Positions 35,543 through 46,102 of a stretch of 64,000 nucleotides of DNA are shown here, in pieces; within the stretch, counting starts at the first letter, position 1, and each line of letters begins with the position of its first letter. Below the pieces are notes generated by a model that saw only the letters and a program-made list of their open reading frames with translations, searched no databases and had not been told where the DNA came from. Location of the stretch: positions 1-64,000 of the forward strand of contig NZ_KE007366.1 of the NCBI RefSeq assembly GCF_000400735.1. Direction: 5' to 3'. A program made the translations under genes and the position numbers. The stretch comes from Acinetobacter tandoii DSM 14970 = CIP 107469. GTDB taxonomy: Bacteria > Pseudomonadota > Gammaproteobacteria > Pseudomonadales > Moraxellaceae.

Positions 35543-36918
35543 TATTGAGCGCCTCGCACTGCAATAAGCGCTTCAGCAATTGCTTTCTTAAAGCGAGCAA
35601 TTACTTCTACACACTCTTCTTGCGTAATGATTAATGGGCAAAGTAAACGAATCACTGTACCGTTACGACCACCTTTTTCTAACAAAAGTTTGTTATCAAA
35701 ACATGCCGCTTGGATTGCTGCTGCCAATTGACCGTCTGCTGGTAAAGAACCCATATGGTCAGCTGGTTTACGCTCATCAACGATTTCAACACCGATCATT
35801 AAGCCACGGCCACGAACGTTACCAATACATGGGAATTCTTGCGCTAATTTTTTCAATTCAGCTTGTAAGAAATCACCACGCTCTTGTGCATTTTGCGCTA
35901 AGTTCTGCTCAGTAATCGTTTTTAATACGACTAAGCCAGTACCCATTGCCAACTGGTTACCACGGAAAGTACCCGTGTGACCCGCTGGTTGCCATGCATC
36001 AAACTTACGTTTAATACCTAGCACCGCAAGTGGTAAACCACCACCAACAGCTTTTGACATTACAACTACATCTGGCTCAATGCCTGCATGTTCATAGGCA
36101 AACATTTTACCTGAACGAGCAAAGCCCGCTTGAACTTCGTCAAGAATTAATACAATGTTGTGCTTTTCAGTCACTTCACGGATTTTTTTCAACCATTTGG
36201 TTGGCGCTGTCACAACACCGCCTTCACCTTGAATCGCTTCAAGAATAACTGCTGCTGGCTTAGTAACACCGCTTTCTACATCTTCAATGAAGTTTTCGAA
36301 GAAATAGGTTAACGCATCAACACCCGCTTCACCACCTAAACCAAGTGGGCAACGGTATTCATGCGGATATGGCATAAACTGTACGCCTGGCATTAAACCA
36401 TTCACAGCATTTTTAGCAGACAAGTTACCTGTCATTGCCAAAGAACCGTGGGTCATACCATGATAACCACCAGAGAAACTGATTACTGAGCTACGACCTG
36501 TATAAGTCTTCGCAAGTTTAATCGCTGCTTCAGTCGCATCTGCACCAGATGGACCACAGAACTGTAAACAGTACTCTTCTTTACCGCCTGGAAGATACGA
36601 AAGCAACGCTTCCGTGAAAGCATCTTTCAACGGTGTAGTTAAATCTAAAGTATGTAATGGAATGCCACTTGTCAGTGTATCTTGAATACTTTGAACGACC
36701 GCAGGATGATTATGGCCTAATGCCAATGTTCCTGCCCCAGCTAAACAATCAAGGTACTCTGTACCTTCAACATCGGTAACCCAGCAACCTAATGCTTTGG
36801 CTATCGCTAACGGTAATTTACGTGGATAGCTACGAACATTGGATTCCATCTGACTTTGGCGAGTCAAATAGTATTCGTTAGTAGAATTAGTGGCAGGGTT
36901 TACAGAAGAAACGCTCAT
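35542..36918 (-). CDS. dat: diaminobutyrate-2-oxoglutarate aminotransferase
   Basis: 458 residues, class III PLP aminotransferase. PLP lysine in [31 protein letters not shown] binds the phosphate. Makes L-2,4-diaminobutyrate from aspartate semialdehyde with glutamate as donor. First gene of dat-ddc. Confidence 0.95.
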   Translation of the reverse strand: MSVSSVNPATNSTNEYYLTRQSQMESNVRSYPRKLPLAIAKALGCWVTDVEGTEYLDCLAGAGTLALGHNHPAVVQSIQDTLTSGIPLHTLDLTTPLKDAFTEALLSYLPGGKEEYCLQFCGPSGADATEAAIKLAKTYTGRSSVISFSGGYHGMTHGSLAMTGNLSAKNAVNGLMPGVQFMPYPHEYRCPLGLGGEAGVDALTYFFENFIEDVESGVTKPAAVILEAIQGEGGVVTAPTKWLKKIREVTEKHNIVLILDEVQAGFARSGKMFAYEHAGIEPDVVVMSKAVGGGLPLAVLGIKRKFDAWQPAGHTGTFRGNQLAMGTGLVVLKTITEQNLAQNAQERGDFLQAELKKLAQEFPCIGNVRGRGLMIGVEIVDERKPADHMGSLPADGQLAAAIQAACFDNKLLLEKGGRNGTVIRLLCPLIITQEECVEVIARFKKAIAEALIAVRGAQ

Positions 36919-37388
36919 ATCGAATTACCATCTCTGATATGGGTTGAAAGAAATAAGTCTGGTGACTTGCGGTCCTTTGACTCGGTGCTTTATAGAATCT
37001 AGTTAGACAGTATTTAATTAAATAACTAGGAGCGGCATGATACCGAATTTTTCAGGAAAATAAACAACTTTTAGCAAATATACGCCCTAATTTTTTGAAA
37101 TAAACTGCACACCTAACCAGCCCTTTCATTATCATCTTACATTGTGACAAGTGAAAGAAAATATGATTTTTTTTACTTTTTAGAAATTTCATTTCCTGAG
37201 CATTTTATTTATCGTTTTTTATAAAATTAAACTCTTGATTTAAGACTATTTAATTTAAATATTTTTAGCTTGGCTCTCATGCAAAAAATTACAAACTCAC
37301 CACAATTTCTGCAAAAGTTCCCCATGAACTGCCTATACCATTACCTTAATCAAATAAGTTTGAAAAATTCAAATAAAGGTTACTTTTT
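36919..37388. other. 470-base intergenic region upstream of dat
   Basis: Very AT-rich, divergent promoter region of dat (minus) and the SIMPL gene (plus). No ORF, tRNA or clear operator found. A run of T at 37160-37235 is the most AT-rich part. Confidence 0.45.
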
Positions 37389-38093
37389 ATGCGTCATTTT
37401 GTAGTTTCTTCCCTCCTCCTCGGTGGTTTATTCAGCAGCACTGCTTTTGCGCAGCAAACAGAAGCTTTGAATTACAATTTAGTAAACGTACAAGCAGAAG
37501 CATCACGTCAGGTTTCAAATGACGAAATGCACGCTGTACTCTATATTGAAAAAAGCAATAAACAGCCTGCTGAATTGGCAAGCCAAATCACTCAACTTAT
37601 GAATCAGGCGATTGCGACTTCGCGTAAGTACCCAAATGTAAAAGTCGAAACAGGGTCTCAAACGACTTATCCAATTTATGACAATGATAGTCGTAAATTA
37701 AAAGAATGGCGTGGTCGTGCTGAAATTCAAATTGAAAGTACCGACTTTAAAGCGGCGAGTCAGTTAGTGAATGAGTTACAGCAAAACTTCCAAACTCAAT
37801 CGATCAACTTTACCGTTTCAGATGCTCAACGTAAAAAAGTTGAAAATGAACTCATGGTTGAAGCCTCTAAAAACTTCCAACAACGTGCACAGTTATTGAG
37901 TCAGTCATGGAATAAATCAGGCTATAATTTAGTCAATTTAAATTTAAATACCAGTAACAACTACCCTCAACCCATCATGATGCGTAGCAGTATGGCAAAA
38001 TTTGCCGATGCAGAAGCAGCACCAATGCCTGAAGTTGCAGCAGGCGAATCTAAAATTACGGTGAATGCAAACGGCACTGTACAGTTTAAATAA
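37389..38093 (+). CDS. SIMPL-domain periplasmic protein (DUF541)
   Basis: 234 residues with signal peptide MRHFVVSSLLLGGLFSSTAF cleaved after AFA. The SIMPL/DUF541 pattern is visible: VNVQAEASRQVSNDEMHAVL at the start of the mature domain, QTTYPIYD in the middle, and a Gly-rich end with VTVNANGTVQF-type strand. BP26-like proteins of this family form cage-like oligomers in the periplasm; function in Acinetobacter is unknown. Alone, ended by a strong terminator. Confidence 0.85.
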   Translation: MRHFVVSSLLLGGLFSSTAFAQQTEALNYNLVNVQAEASRQVSNDEMHAVLYIEKSNKQPAELASQITQLMNQAIATSRKYPNVKVETGSQTTYPIYDNDSRKLKEWRGRAEIQIESTDFKAASQLVNELQQNFQTQSINFTVSDAQRKKVENELMVEASKNFQQRAQLLSQSWNKSGYNLVNLNLNTSNNYPQPIMMRSSMAKFADAEAAPMPEVAAGESKITVNANGTVQFK

Positions 38094-38108
38094 TTTTAGA
38101 TTTAACTT

Positions 38109-38136
38109 AAAAACCGTGTCACAGACACGGTTTTTT
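38109..38136 (+). terminator. terminator after the SIMPL gene
   Basis: AAACCGTGTC (38111-38120), loop ACA, GACACGGTTT (38124-38133), then T. Confidence 0.88.
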
Positions 38137-38201
38137 ATTTTTTGTTGTTTTGGATCATATTCAAGATCGAAATCCAATCATAAATTTGGAAAATAATAGT
38201 A

Positions 38202-38220
38202 ATTAATGATAACTATTATT
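38202..38220 (+). promoter_or_regulatory. Fur box of the FecA-like gene
   Basis: ATTAATGATAACTATTATT agrees with the 19-bp Fur consensus GATAATGATAATCATTATC at 14 positions. It lies about 60 bases upstream of the start, within the expected promoter. Iron repression is inferred. Confidence 0.8.
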
Positions 38221-38280
38221 ATTCAATAATTACGAGAGTCTCGATATTATATCGTCAAATTTGCAATCTCTGTGTTCAAT

Positions 38281-40500
38281 ATGTCAAACCATTTGATTCT
38301 ATCTGGTATTCACAAGCCAACTAAAATATCACCGCTAACCCGAGCAATTCAGCTTACCTTAACCTGTCTTGCCACACAAGCAACTTTCGCAGCAGATTCA
38401 GATAGCCATTCTGTGAACACATTACAGACCATTACCCTTCAAGCTGAAGGTAACTGGCTGGAAAATGCTAATGCTGAAAAAGTTCAAAAACATGCAGGGG
38501 CACGCACAATTATCGACCGTAAACGTTTAGATGAAGTTGCGGCAACGTCCATTAAAGATGCACTGAAACAAGTTCCTGGTGTCCAAGTCCAAGAAAATAA
38601 TGGTACTGGCGGTAGTGACGTTTCTTTGAATATTGGTGTTCGTGGTTTAACTTCACGTTTATCCCCTCGCTCAACCGTATTACTTGATGGAGTACCGTTA
38701 TCATTTGCACCTTATGGTCAACCTCAACTTTCACTTGCTCCTGTATCATTAGGCAATATTGAATCTATAGACGTTGTTCGTGGTGCTGGTTCCGTACGCT
38801 TTGGACCACAAAATGTGGGCGGTATTATCAACTTTGCTACGCGTGCAATCCCAAAAGATTTTGCAGGCAATGTAAGCTTAACCACTGAATATGCTTCTGG
38901 CACAGATCAAACCAAACTTAGCCCAAGTTTATTTATGGGTGGTACTCTCGATAATGGTTTAGGGCTTGCTTTGCTTTATTCAGGGACCAAAGGCAATGCT
39001 TACCGTGAAGCTAACAATCAAATAGACATTGATGATGTCATGTTAAAAACAGCATACCAAATTACAGATGCCGATGCTGTAGCGCTAAATTTACATCATT
39101 ATGAAGGTCGTGGAGAAATGCCTGAAGGTTTAACTGCAAAACAATATGCAGAAAACCCATATCAATCCAACCAATCACAAAGCTATTTTGCAGGTCGTCG
39201 TTCAGATGTGTCTTTGCGTTATACCCATCAAGATGAACGAAATAATTTTGAATTATTAACCTATTATATTGATTCATTCCGTACGAGTAATTTGGGAACA
39301 AATCAACAACGTCAGGATGGTACTCCGTTCAAACGTTTAGACAATGCTCCTCGAGATTATTCTGTATTTGCAATTGAACCTCGTTTTTCTCGCGCTTACT
39401 CAATTGGTAATACACAGAGTGAAGTTACTATCGGCTATCGTTATATGGATGAAGATAGTACTGAGTTTGCGGGGCGTACAGATTATGCTATTGATGCTCA
39501 ACCCGGGAAATTCATCGCACGCACATCGAGTAAAGGTGGCACTAAAGCACATGCCTTCTACATTGATAACCGATTCGATTTAGGCAATTGGGTAATTACC
39601 CCTGGTGTCCGCTTTGAATCTATTGATACGCACAATAATTTTAGCGCCTATAAATCTGGTAACTTACTGAATACCGTAAATCCATCCATTCAATCTGATG
39701 AATGGTTACCAAGTCTGGCAATTATGTATAAAGCCACTGATAACTGGAATATATTTGCAAATGCGGGCGTATCTTTTGGTCCTCAACAATACAATCAGTT
39801 AGCAACCACAAACTCAAAAACAGGTATAGCAATTTCTACTTTAGATGGTCTTTCACCTGAGAAATCCAATAACTATGAGATTGGTACAAAATATTTAGGT
39901 AATGGTTTAAATGCAGAATTAACTGCATTCTATTTAGACTTTAATAAAGAATTAATTCTAGAACGTGATGCCCTTCAAAATGGCTATTGGACCGATTTAG
40001 GTGCAACTAGCCATAAAGGTGTTGAACTTGGTCTGGCTTATGACTTTGCTTACCTCGCAGATGCCTTAGAGGGACTCAAAATATATAGCAATTACACCTT
40101 CACTAAAGCTGTTGCTGAAGCAGGCAACTTTAAAGATAAAGATCTTCCATTTTATTCACGTCATACAGCCAATGTGGGTTTAGGCTATAAAGTTAATCAA
40201 TGGACTGTCAATGCCGATATGTTTGCACAATCGAAACAACATTCTCCAGGAAACCAAGAGTCTGGTATTTATCAAATTATAGAATCTTTGGATGGTAAGT
40301 ACGGGGATATTCCAGGTTACTCAACTTTTGCAGTACGTACAGCCTATGACTTTGGTGAGCAATACTACGGTTTAAAAATTGCTGGCGGTATTAAAAATGT
40401 GTTCGATAAACAATATTTCACACGTTCTACCGATTCGACTGGCGGTAAATATGTTGGGCAACCACGTACTTTCTACCTACAAACCTCATTTGACTTCTAA
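38281..40500 (+). CDS. fecA: TonB-dependent ferric citrate-type receptor (FecA-like)
   Basis: 739 residues from the ATG at 38281; signal peptide cleaved near residue 37 (TFAAD). A short N-terminus, then a plug (ARTIIDRKRLDEVAATSIKD, LTSRLSPRSTVLLDGVPLSF, APYGQPQLSLAPVSLGNIES, DVVRGAGSVRFGPQNVGGII) and a 22-strand barrel ending in aromatic Phe (QTSFDF). These plug motifs are those of E. coli FecA. It lacks the N-terminal signalling (STN) domain of E. coli FecA and has no fecIR beside it, so it is likely to be Fur-controlled only. Ligand ferric citrate is probable, not certain. Confidence 0.85.
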   Translation: MSNHLILSGIHKPTKISPLTRAIQLTLTCLATQATFAADSDSHSVNTLQTITLQAEGNWLENANAEKVQKHAGARTIIDRKRLDEVAATSIKDALKQVPGVQVQENNGTGGSDVSLNIGVRGLTSRLSPRSTVLLDGVPLSFAPYGQPQLSLAPVSLGNIESIDVVRGAGSVRFGPQNVGGIINFATRAIPKDFAGNVSLTTEYASGTDQTKLSPSLFMGGTLDNGLGLALLYSGTKGNAYREANNQIDIDDVMLKTAYQITDADAVALNLHHYEGRGEMPEGLTAKQYAENPYQSNQSQSYFAGRRSDVSLRYTHQDERNNFELLTYYIDSFRTSNLGTNQQRQDGTPFKRLDNAPRDYSVFAIEPRFSRAYSIGNTQSEVTIGYRYMDEDSTEFAGRTDYAIDAQPGKFIARTSSKGGTKAHAFYIDNRFDLGNWVITPGVRFESIDTHNNFSAYKSGNLLNTVNPSIQSDEWLPSLAIMYKATDNWNIFANAGVSFGPQQYNQLATTNSKTGIAISTLDGLSPEKSNNYEIGTKYLGNGLNAELTAFYLDFNKELILERDALQNGYWTDLGATSHKGVELGLAYDFAYLADALEGLKIYSNYTFTKAVAEAGNFKDKDLPFYSRHTANVGLGYKVNQWTVNADMFAQSKQHSPGNQESGIYQIIESLDGKYGDIPGYSTFAVRTAYDFGEQYYGLKIAGGIKNVFDKQYFTRSTDSTGGKYVGQPRTFYLQTSFDF

Positions 40501-40537
40501 GCTGAATAATACGTAAACGACGTAAGTTTCTTGAAAT

Positions 40538-40569
40538 AAAAAAAGACTACAAATCTGTAGTCTTTTTTT
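40538..40569. terminator. terminator after fecA-like gene
   Basis: AAAAAAAGACTACA (40538-40551), loop AATC, TGTAGTCTTTTTTT (40556-40569). Confidence 0.88.
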
Positions 40570-40629
40570 ATTTCAACGGGATGACAGAATTATTACACTT
40601 TACGCACTTTGCATACATAATCCGCTTTC

Positions 40630-41226
40630 ATGTCTCTTTCTGAACTCAATCTCACGCTCTTTTCATTCATCAATGCATCTTCAGATGCTAGCGACTTAAA
40701 GATTAATTTTGCGATTTTTATTGCGAATGACCTGTTGTATTGCATGATTGCACTTTTTGCTTGGTTTTGGTTACGTGGTGACTATCAAATAAAGAAACAA
40801 ATTCTTAAAGCTTTTATTTTTACCAGTATTGCGCTTTTCATCAGTCAATGTATTTCACACATCTACTATCACCCACGCCCTTTTGTGATGGATGTTGGAC
40901 GTACCTTGATTTATCACTCACCGAATGGCTCTTTCCCTAGCGATCATATGCTCATTTTTAGCAGTATTGCTTTTTCTTATTTCTTTTCAACTTACCGTAA
41001 ACTTGGCATTTTCTTAATTATGCTGGCTTGGTTAGTTGCATGGTCACGCATTTATGTAGGTGTTCATTTCCCTTTAGATATGCTCGGTGCCTTTGTACTG
41101 GCTTTTGCGCTGAATTTGTTTGGTTTAACGCTCTGGAATCGCTATAAAGAAAAACTGATGGAATGGGTACTGACGCTTCATTTCTATGTATTTAGACCAC
41201 TGATTCAAAAAGGCTATATTAAATAA
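40630..41226 (+). CDS. PAP2 phosphatase, undecaprenyl pyrophosphatase-like
   Basis: 198 residues with five or six membrane segments. PAP2 motifs: HIYYHPRPF (KX6RP-like), SFPSDH (PSGH-like), and SRIYVGVHFPLD (SRX5HX3D). It fits the BcrC/YbjG group, which dephosphorylates undecaprenyl pyrophosphate on the outer face of the inner membrane to recycle the lipid carrier. The substrate cannot be told from sequence. Stands alone between two terminators. Confidence 0.85.
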   Translation: MSLSELNLTLFSFINASSDASDLKINFAIFIANDLLYCMIALFAWFWLRGDYQIKKQILKAFIFTSIALFISQCISHIYYHPRPFVMDVGRTLIYHSPNGSFPSDHMLIFSSIAFSYFFSTYRKLGIFLIMLAWLVAWSRIYVGVHFPLDMLGAFVLAFALNLFGLTLWNRYKEKLMEWVLTLHFYVFRPLIQKGYIK

Positions 41227-41240
41227 CTTGGTCTTAAAAT

Positions 41241-41270
41241 AAAAAATCCCGCTCTAAAGCGGGATTTTTT
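41241..41270. terminator. bidirectional terminator between the PAP2 gene and proB
   Basis: AAAAAATCCCGCT (41241-41253), loop CTAA, AGCGGGATTTTTT (41258-41270). Confidence 0.9.
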
Positions 41271-41278
41271 TAAATTTT

Positions 41279-42412
41279 TTAGTAAATTGCCATATGATCG
41301 CGATGAATCATCTCAAGTGAACGCGCTTCACCCAGAACTTGATAAACCTTGTCTGAAGACAAACCTTTAACCAATTCTGCCGAACGCGAACTGAAATTAA
41401 CACGTCCAACCGCGACACGATAACCAGAAGGGTCAACACACTCTACAACATCGCCACGGTCAAAATGCCCTTCAACCGCTTTCACACCAACAGGTAATAA
41501 ACTACGATGATTATCTTTAATGGCTTTAACTGCACCATCATCTAAAATTAGACGTCCTGCAGTTTGCAAATGTGCGGCCAACCATTGCTGATGCGCGGTA
41601 ATACGGTCATTGTCCGTGATAAACAAAGTGCCAAGCATTTCACCTGCCATTAAACGGGCAAGTACTTGATCACTTTCACCACTCGCTATCAGGGTTGGAC
41701 AACCCGACTTTGCCGCTAGTCGTGCAGCACGAACCTTGGTCAACATACCGCCACGACCAAACTTACCACCACCACCTGCCATATCAAACAAGCTTTCATC
41801 TAAAGCCCGTACGGTATGGAACAGTTTCGCATCAGGGTTTGAGCGTGGGTCAGAATCAAACATGCCTTGCTGGTCTGTTAAGATAATTAACAAATCTGCA
41901 TGGACTTGACCTGCAACCATTGCTGCAAGCGTATCATTATCACCAAAACGAATTTCATCAGTTGAAACTGTGTCATTCTCATTGATAACTGGAATCACAC
42001 GCCAATCAATTAAATTTTGCAAAGCATCACAAGAGTTTAAATAACGACGACGATCCGCAAGGTCATCGTGGGTTAAAAGCACTTGCGCTGTTTGAATACT
42101 GTGCTGTTCGAGTACACTTGACCATGTATGGATTAAACCCATTTGACCAATGGCAGCACATGCCTGAAGACTTGGTAGATCGGTGGGTCGATTCTCTAGC
42201 TTCATTCGAACCATACCTTCAGCCACAGCGCCAGAGGAGACAAGAATAATTTCATGTCCAGCTTGGTGTAAATCTGCAATTTGTTTCGCCCAATGCGAAA
42301 TTGCATCTAAATCTAAACCTTGCCCATTCGCTGTGAGTAAAGATGATCCGATTTTAACAACGATACGTTTTAAAGCCTTGAGCTGACGTTGCCCATCTAC
42401 CACTTCTATCAT
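41279..42412 (-). CDS. proB: glutamate 5-kinase
   Basis: 377 residues, amino acid kinase domain ([36 protein letters not shown]) and a C-terminal PUA domain (about 285-365). First step in proline synthesis: glutamate to glutamyl 5-phosphate. It follows obgE by 33 bases in the same direction. Proline normally inhibits it. Confidence 0.96.
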   Translation of the reverse strand: MIEVVDGQRQLKALKRIVVKIGSSLLTANGQGLDLDAISHWAKQIADLHQAGHEIILVSSGAVAEGMVRMKLENRPTDLPSLQACAAIGQMGLIHTWSSVLEQHSIQTAQVLLTHDDLADRRRYLNSCDALQNLIDWRVIPVINENDTVSTDEIRFGDNDTLAAMVAGQVHADLLIILTDQQGMFDSDPRSNPDAKLFHTVRALDESLFDMAGGGGKFGRGGMLTKVRAARLAAKSGCPTLIASGESDQVLARLMAGEMLGTLFITDNDRITAHQQWLAAHLQTAGRLILDDGAVKAIKDNHRSLLPVGVKAVEGHFDRGDVVECVDPSGYRVAVGRVNFSSRSAELVKGLSSDKVYQVLGEARSLEMIHRDHMAIY

Positions 42413-42445
42413 CTTGTCCTCAGTTACATGTTGTTCGCTTGGAAA

Positions 42446-43928
<1,483 letters not shown>

Positions 43929-44303
43929 TTAAATGTTTACTTTAGGTTTCTGCTCTAAGATTTCAGATAAATTTCGCTCTATCCAGAAAATTAACTCATT
44001 CACTTTTTCCGCAGCCTGCGAGCCTAAAATTGTCAATTGATATTCAACCTTCGGTGGCACAATCGGATAAACTGTCCGTAGAATAAAACCATCCTGCTCT
44101 AATGTTTTCAGGGTTTGAGACAGCATCTTTTCGCTAATCCCCTCAATTTTTATTTTTAATTCACTAAAGCGGTGTACACCTTCACTTAAACAATGCAACA
44201 CCAACAACGACCATTTACTGGAAAGATGCTCAAGTATTTCGCGTGATGGGCAAGCAGTTGAAAGAACTTGCCCCAATAGATTACTGGTTGCATAGGTACT
44301 CAT
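43929..44303 (-). CDS. HxlR-type regulator
   Basis: 124 residues, winged helix of the HxlR/MarR-like type: a conserved Cys at about 18 (TACPSREIL), LSSKWSLLVLHCLSEG, RFSELKIKIEGISEKMLSQTL, and VPPKVEYQLT. Such proteins often sense aldehydes or redox state through cysteine. No obvious neighbour to control; target unknown. Confidence 0.88.
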   Translation of the reverse strand: MSTYATSNLLGQVLSTACPSREILEHLSSKWSLLVLHCLSEGVHRFSELKIKIEGISEKMLSQTLKTLEQDGFILRTVYPIVPPKVEYQLTILGSQAAEKVNELIFWIERNLSEILEQKPKVNI

Positions 44304-44405
44304 GTATTCCCCTTACTTTAATCAGCTTACTTTTCTTATACGTACTTTCAATAGGTAAGCTACCAGATTAATCTTTAACCATCAAGGAAGCGTTGCATTC
44401 TTTAC

Positions 44406-45080
44406 TCAAGGATGAATATTCCGTACAGGCAAATGCATATTCAGTTCTAAATTGGCTGAGGTTTTTCGTACGGCATTGTACATGGTGGCATTAAAACTTG
44501 CGATGCGCTCCATCTTCATTGGATCATTCAAGTTGAGTTGTGGTGCAAAATGATGAGCGACGTGTAAACCAACAGGTTCATTAAATTCAAAATACACGGG
44601 ACCATCAAATTGAATCTTCACAGGAATGGTATACTCTCGCTTTAAATGGAAAGGTACGTCCAATTTAACTGGAATATTTAATTTCAGAGGGAATTGAGGC
44701 AACAAACGATTTTGATAAATTAAATCTGTAGTCGTTTCCACAGGCATCAACTGATCAATACGGATCATGGTTTGATAGTCAAGATTCACAGTAATCGGCG
44801 TTTCGACTTCAAACTGTAAAGCGGCAAGATATTTTCCTTTTAACGGCAACTCCAATTGCCGATCAATATCAATTTTTGTATTCAACTGCCCTTTAGAATG
44901 AATATCCAAATAATTGCCCACGTGAATTTGAGTCGGCAAAGATGTTGGCAATATAATTTCGGAGCGGTGTGCTGAAATTTGCATCGATGCAATCACATTC
45001 AAGTACAACCAAAATAAAAGCGCAATCGTAGCGACCAACCCAATAAAGCTCAAACACCAAAAGCGATAAGAAAAACACAC
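44406..45080 (-). CDS. membrane-anchored beta-rich repeat protein, paralog B
   Basis: 224 residues from a GTG start with AGGG nine bases upstream. One N-terminal membrane helix (about 8-35), then an exported part with regular short strands of alternating polar and hydrophobic residues (FPLKLNIPVKLDVP, IPVKIQFDGP). It shares this pattern with the next gene upstream: QLELPLKG against QLEIPLVQ, PVKLDVPFHL against PINLDVPIQI, PVKIQFDGPV against NVHLKFDAPV. Family not recognised. Starts 13 bases after the paralog stop. Confidence 0.75.
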   Translation of the reverse strand: MCFSYRFWCLSFIGLVATIALLFWLYLNVIASMQISAHRSEIILPTSLPTQIHVGNYLDIHSKGQLNTKIDIDRQLELPLKGKYLAALQFEVETPITVNLDYQTMIRIDQLMPVETTTDLIYQNRLLPQFPLKLNIPVKLDVPFHLKREYTIPVKIQFDGPVYFEFNEPVGLHVAHHFAPQLNLNDPMKMERIASFNATMYNAVRKTSANLELNMHLPVRNIHP

Positions 45081-45093
45081 CTGCTTATCCCTC

Positions 45094-45813
45094 CTATTCA
45101 GCTCGAACCAACTGTGGTTGTTCGTACTGTGGAGACGAAAGTTTTACAGTATTTAAAGGGACTTTTAGTTGTCCATTCTGAATTTTTACGGGCAAGGTAT
45201 TTTTCACATCTACGGTGGCATTTAGGGCTGTCTTAATGGGTACATTTAATTGCCCTTGCACTGGTATTTCGGTCTTTAACGTTGCATTTAAAGGAATATG
45301 CAGATTTTCTTTCAATACCGTTCGCACAGGCGCATCAAATTTCAGATGTACATTTTGTTCTAATGGCACATCAATCTGAATCGGCACATCAAGATTGATC
45401 GGGATTGAACCTTTTAACGGCAGACTAATATTTTTCCCCATGATCATCACATTTACCCACGTATCGATGGGTAAATTTTGCTGCACTTTCAGAGCTTCTC
45501 GCACAGGAATCATGGTTTTAATTGGCACTTGATTATCAAAATACACACGCGGGGTAAGTGTCTGCACCAGTGGAATCTCAAGCTGTTCGTTAATTGGAAT
45601 TTCAGCGCGAATTCGCCCAGAGACATCCACATCTAAGGCATCATGTATTTTAACTTTGGCCTGTAATGGCTCTTGCAAGTCAATATTCACAGCTTGATTG
45701 TTCAGAGGAATATAAATACTGAAATGTTGAAAGATCCAAATTGCAAGTAAGACACCGCTGAGGGTTGCTAGACTCAAAAATGCCAAACCAGCAAGCACTT
45801 TTTTTATTTGCAA
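45094..45813 (-). CDS. membrane-anchored beta-rich repeat protein, paralog A
   Basis: 239 residues from a TTG at 45813, backed by AAAGGA seven bases upstream. N-terminal membrane helix (about 7-32). The rest is a long series of short strands with P-V/I motifs (NLDVPIQIDVP, IPLNATLKTEIPV, LNVPIKTALNATVDV). This regular design suggests an elongated beta-solenoid or a shaft spanning the periplasm. Related to the downstream gene. Function unknown; no catalytic residues or cysteine pattern visible. Confidence 0.75.
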   Translation of the reverse strand: MQIKKVLAGLAFLSLATLSGVLLAIWIFQHFSIYIPLNNQAVNIDLQEPLQAKVKIHDALDVDVSGRIRAEIPINEQLEIPLVQTLTPRVYFDNQVPIKTMIPVREALKVQQNLPIDTWVNVMIMGKNISLPLKGSIPINLDVPIQIDVPLEQNVHLKFDAPVRTVLKENLHIPLNATLKTEIPVQGQLNVPIKTALNATVDVKNTLPVKIQNGQLKVPLNTVKLSSPQYEQPQLVRAE

Positions 45814-46057
45814 TGACTTAATCCTTTAAGTTCGTTTTTTAATAGACTCAATTCATTTGAGCCGTTCTATCGACCATTGCTCTCTTTAATTCCAATCGAG
45901 TAATGATCACATTTATTTTGAGATGAAAAAGCGACACTAACATAGCGCGTTTCGCTTAATACTACTAATTTTGTCGGAATTATGGCATTGACCTAATATG
46001 AATGCATCTTATTATTTTGGTCAATTCAAAAAAGAATGTCGGGAGTTTTGATACAAA
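45814..46057. other. intergenic region between gap and the beta-rich genes
   Basis: 244 bases, AT-rich. It contains the promoter region of the paralog pair. Nothing else found. Confidence 0.4.
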
Positions 46058-46087
46058 AAAAAGAGCTTCATTTCTGAAGCTCTTTTT
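46058..46087 (-). terminator. terminator of gap
   Basis: AAAAAGAGCTTCA (46058-46070), loop TTTC, TGAAGCTCTTTTT (46075-46087). Confidence 0.9.
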
Positions 46088-46102
46088 CCTTAACCGAACA
46101 AA

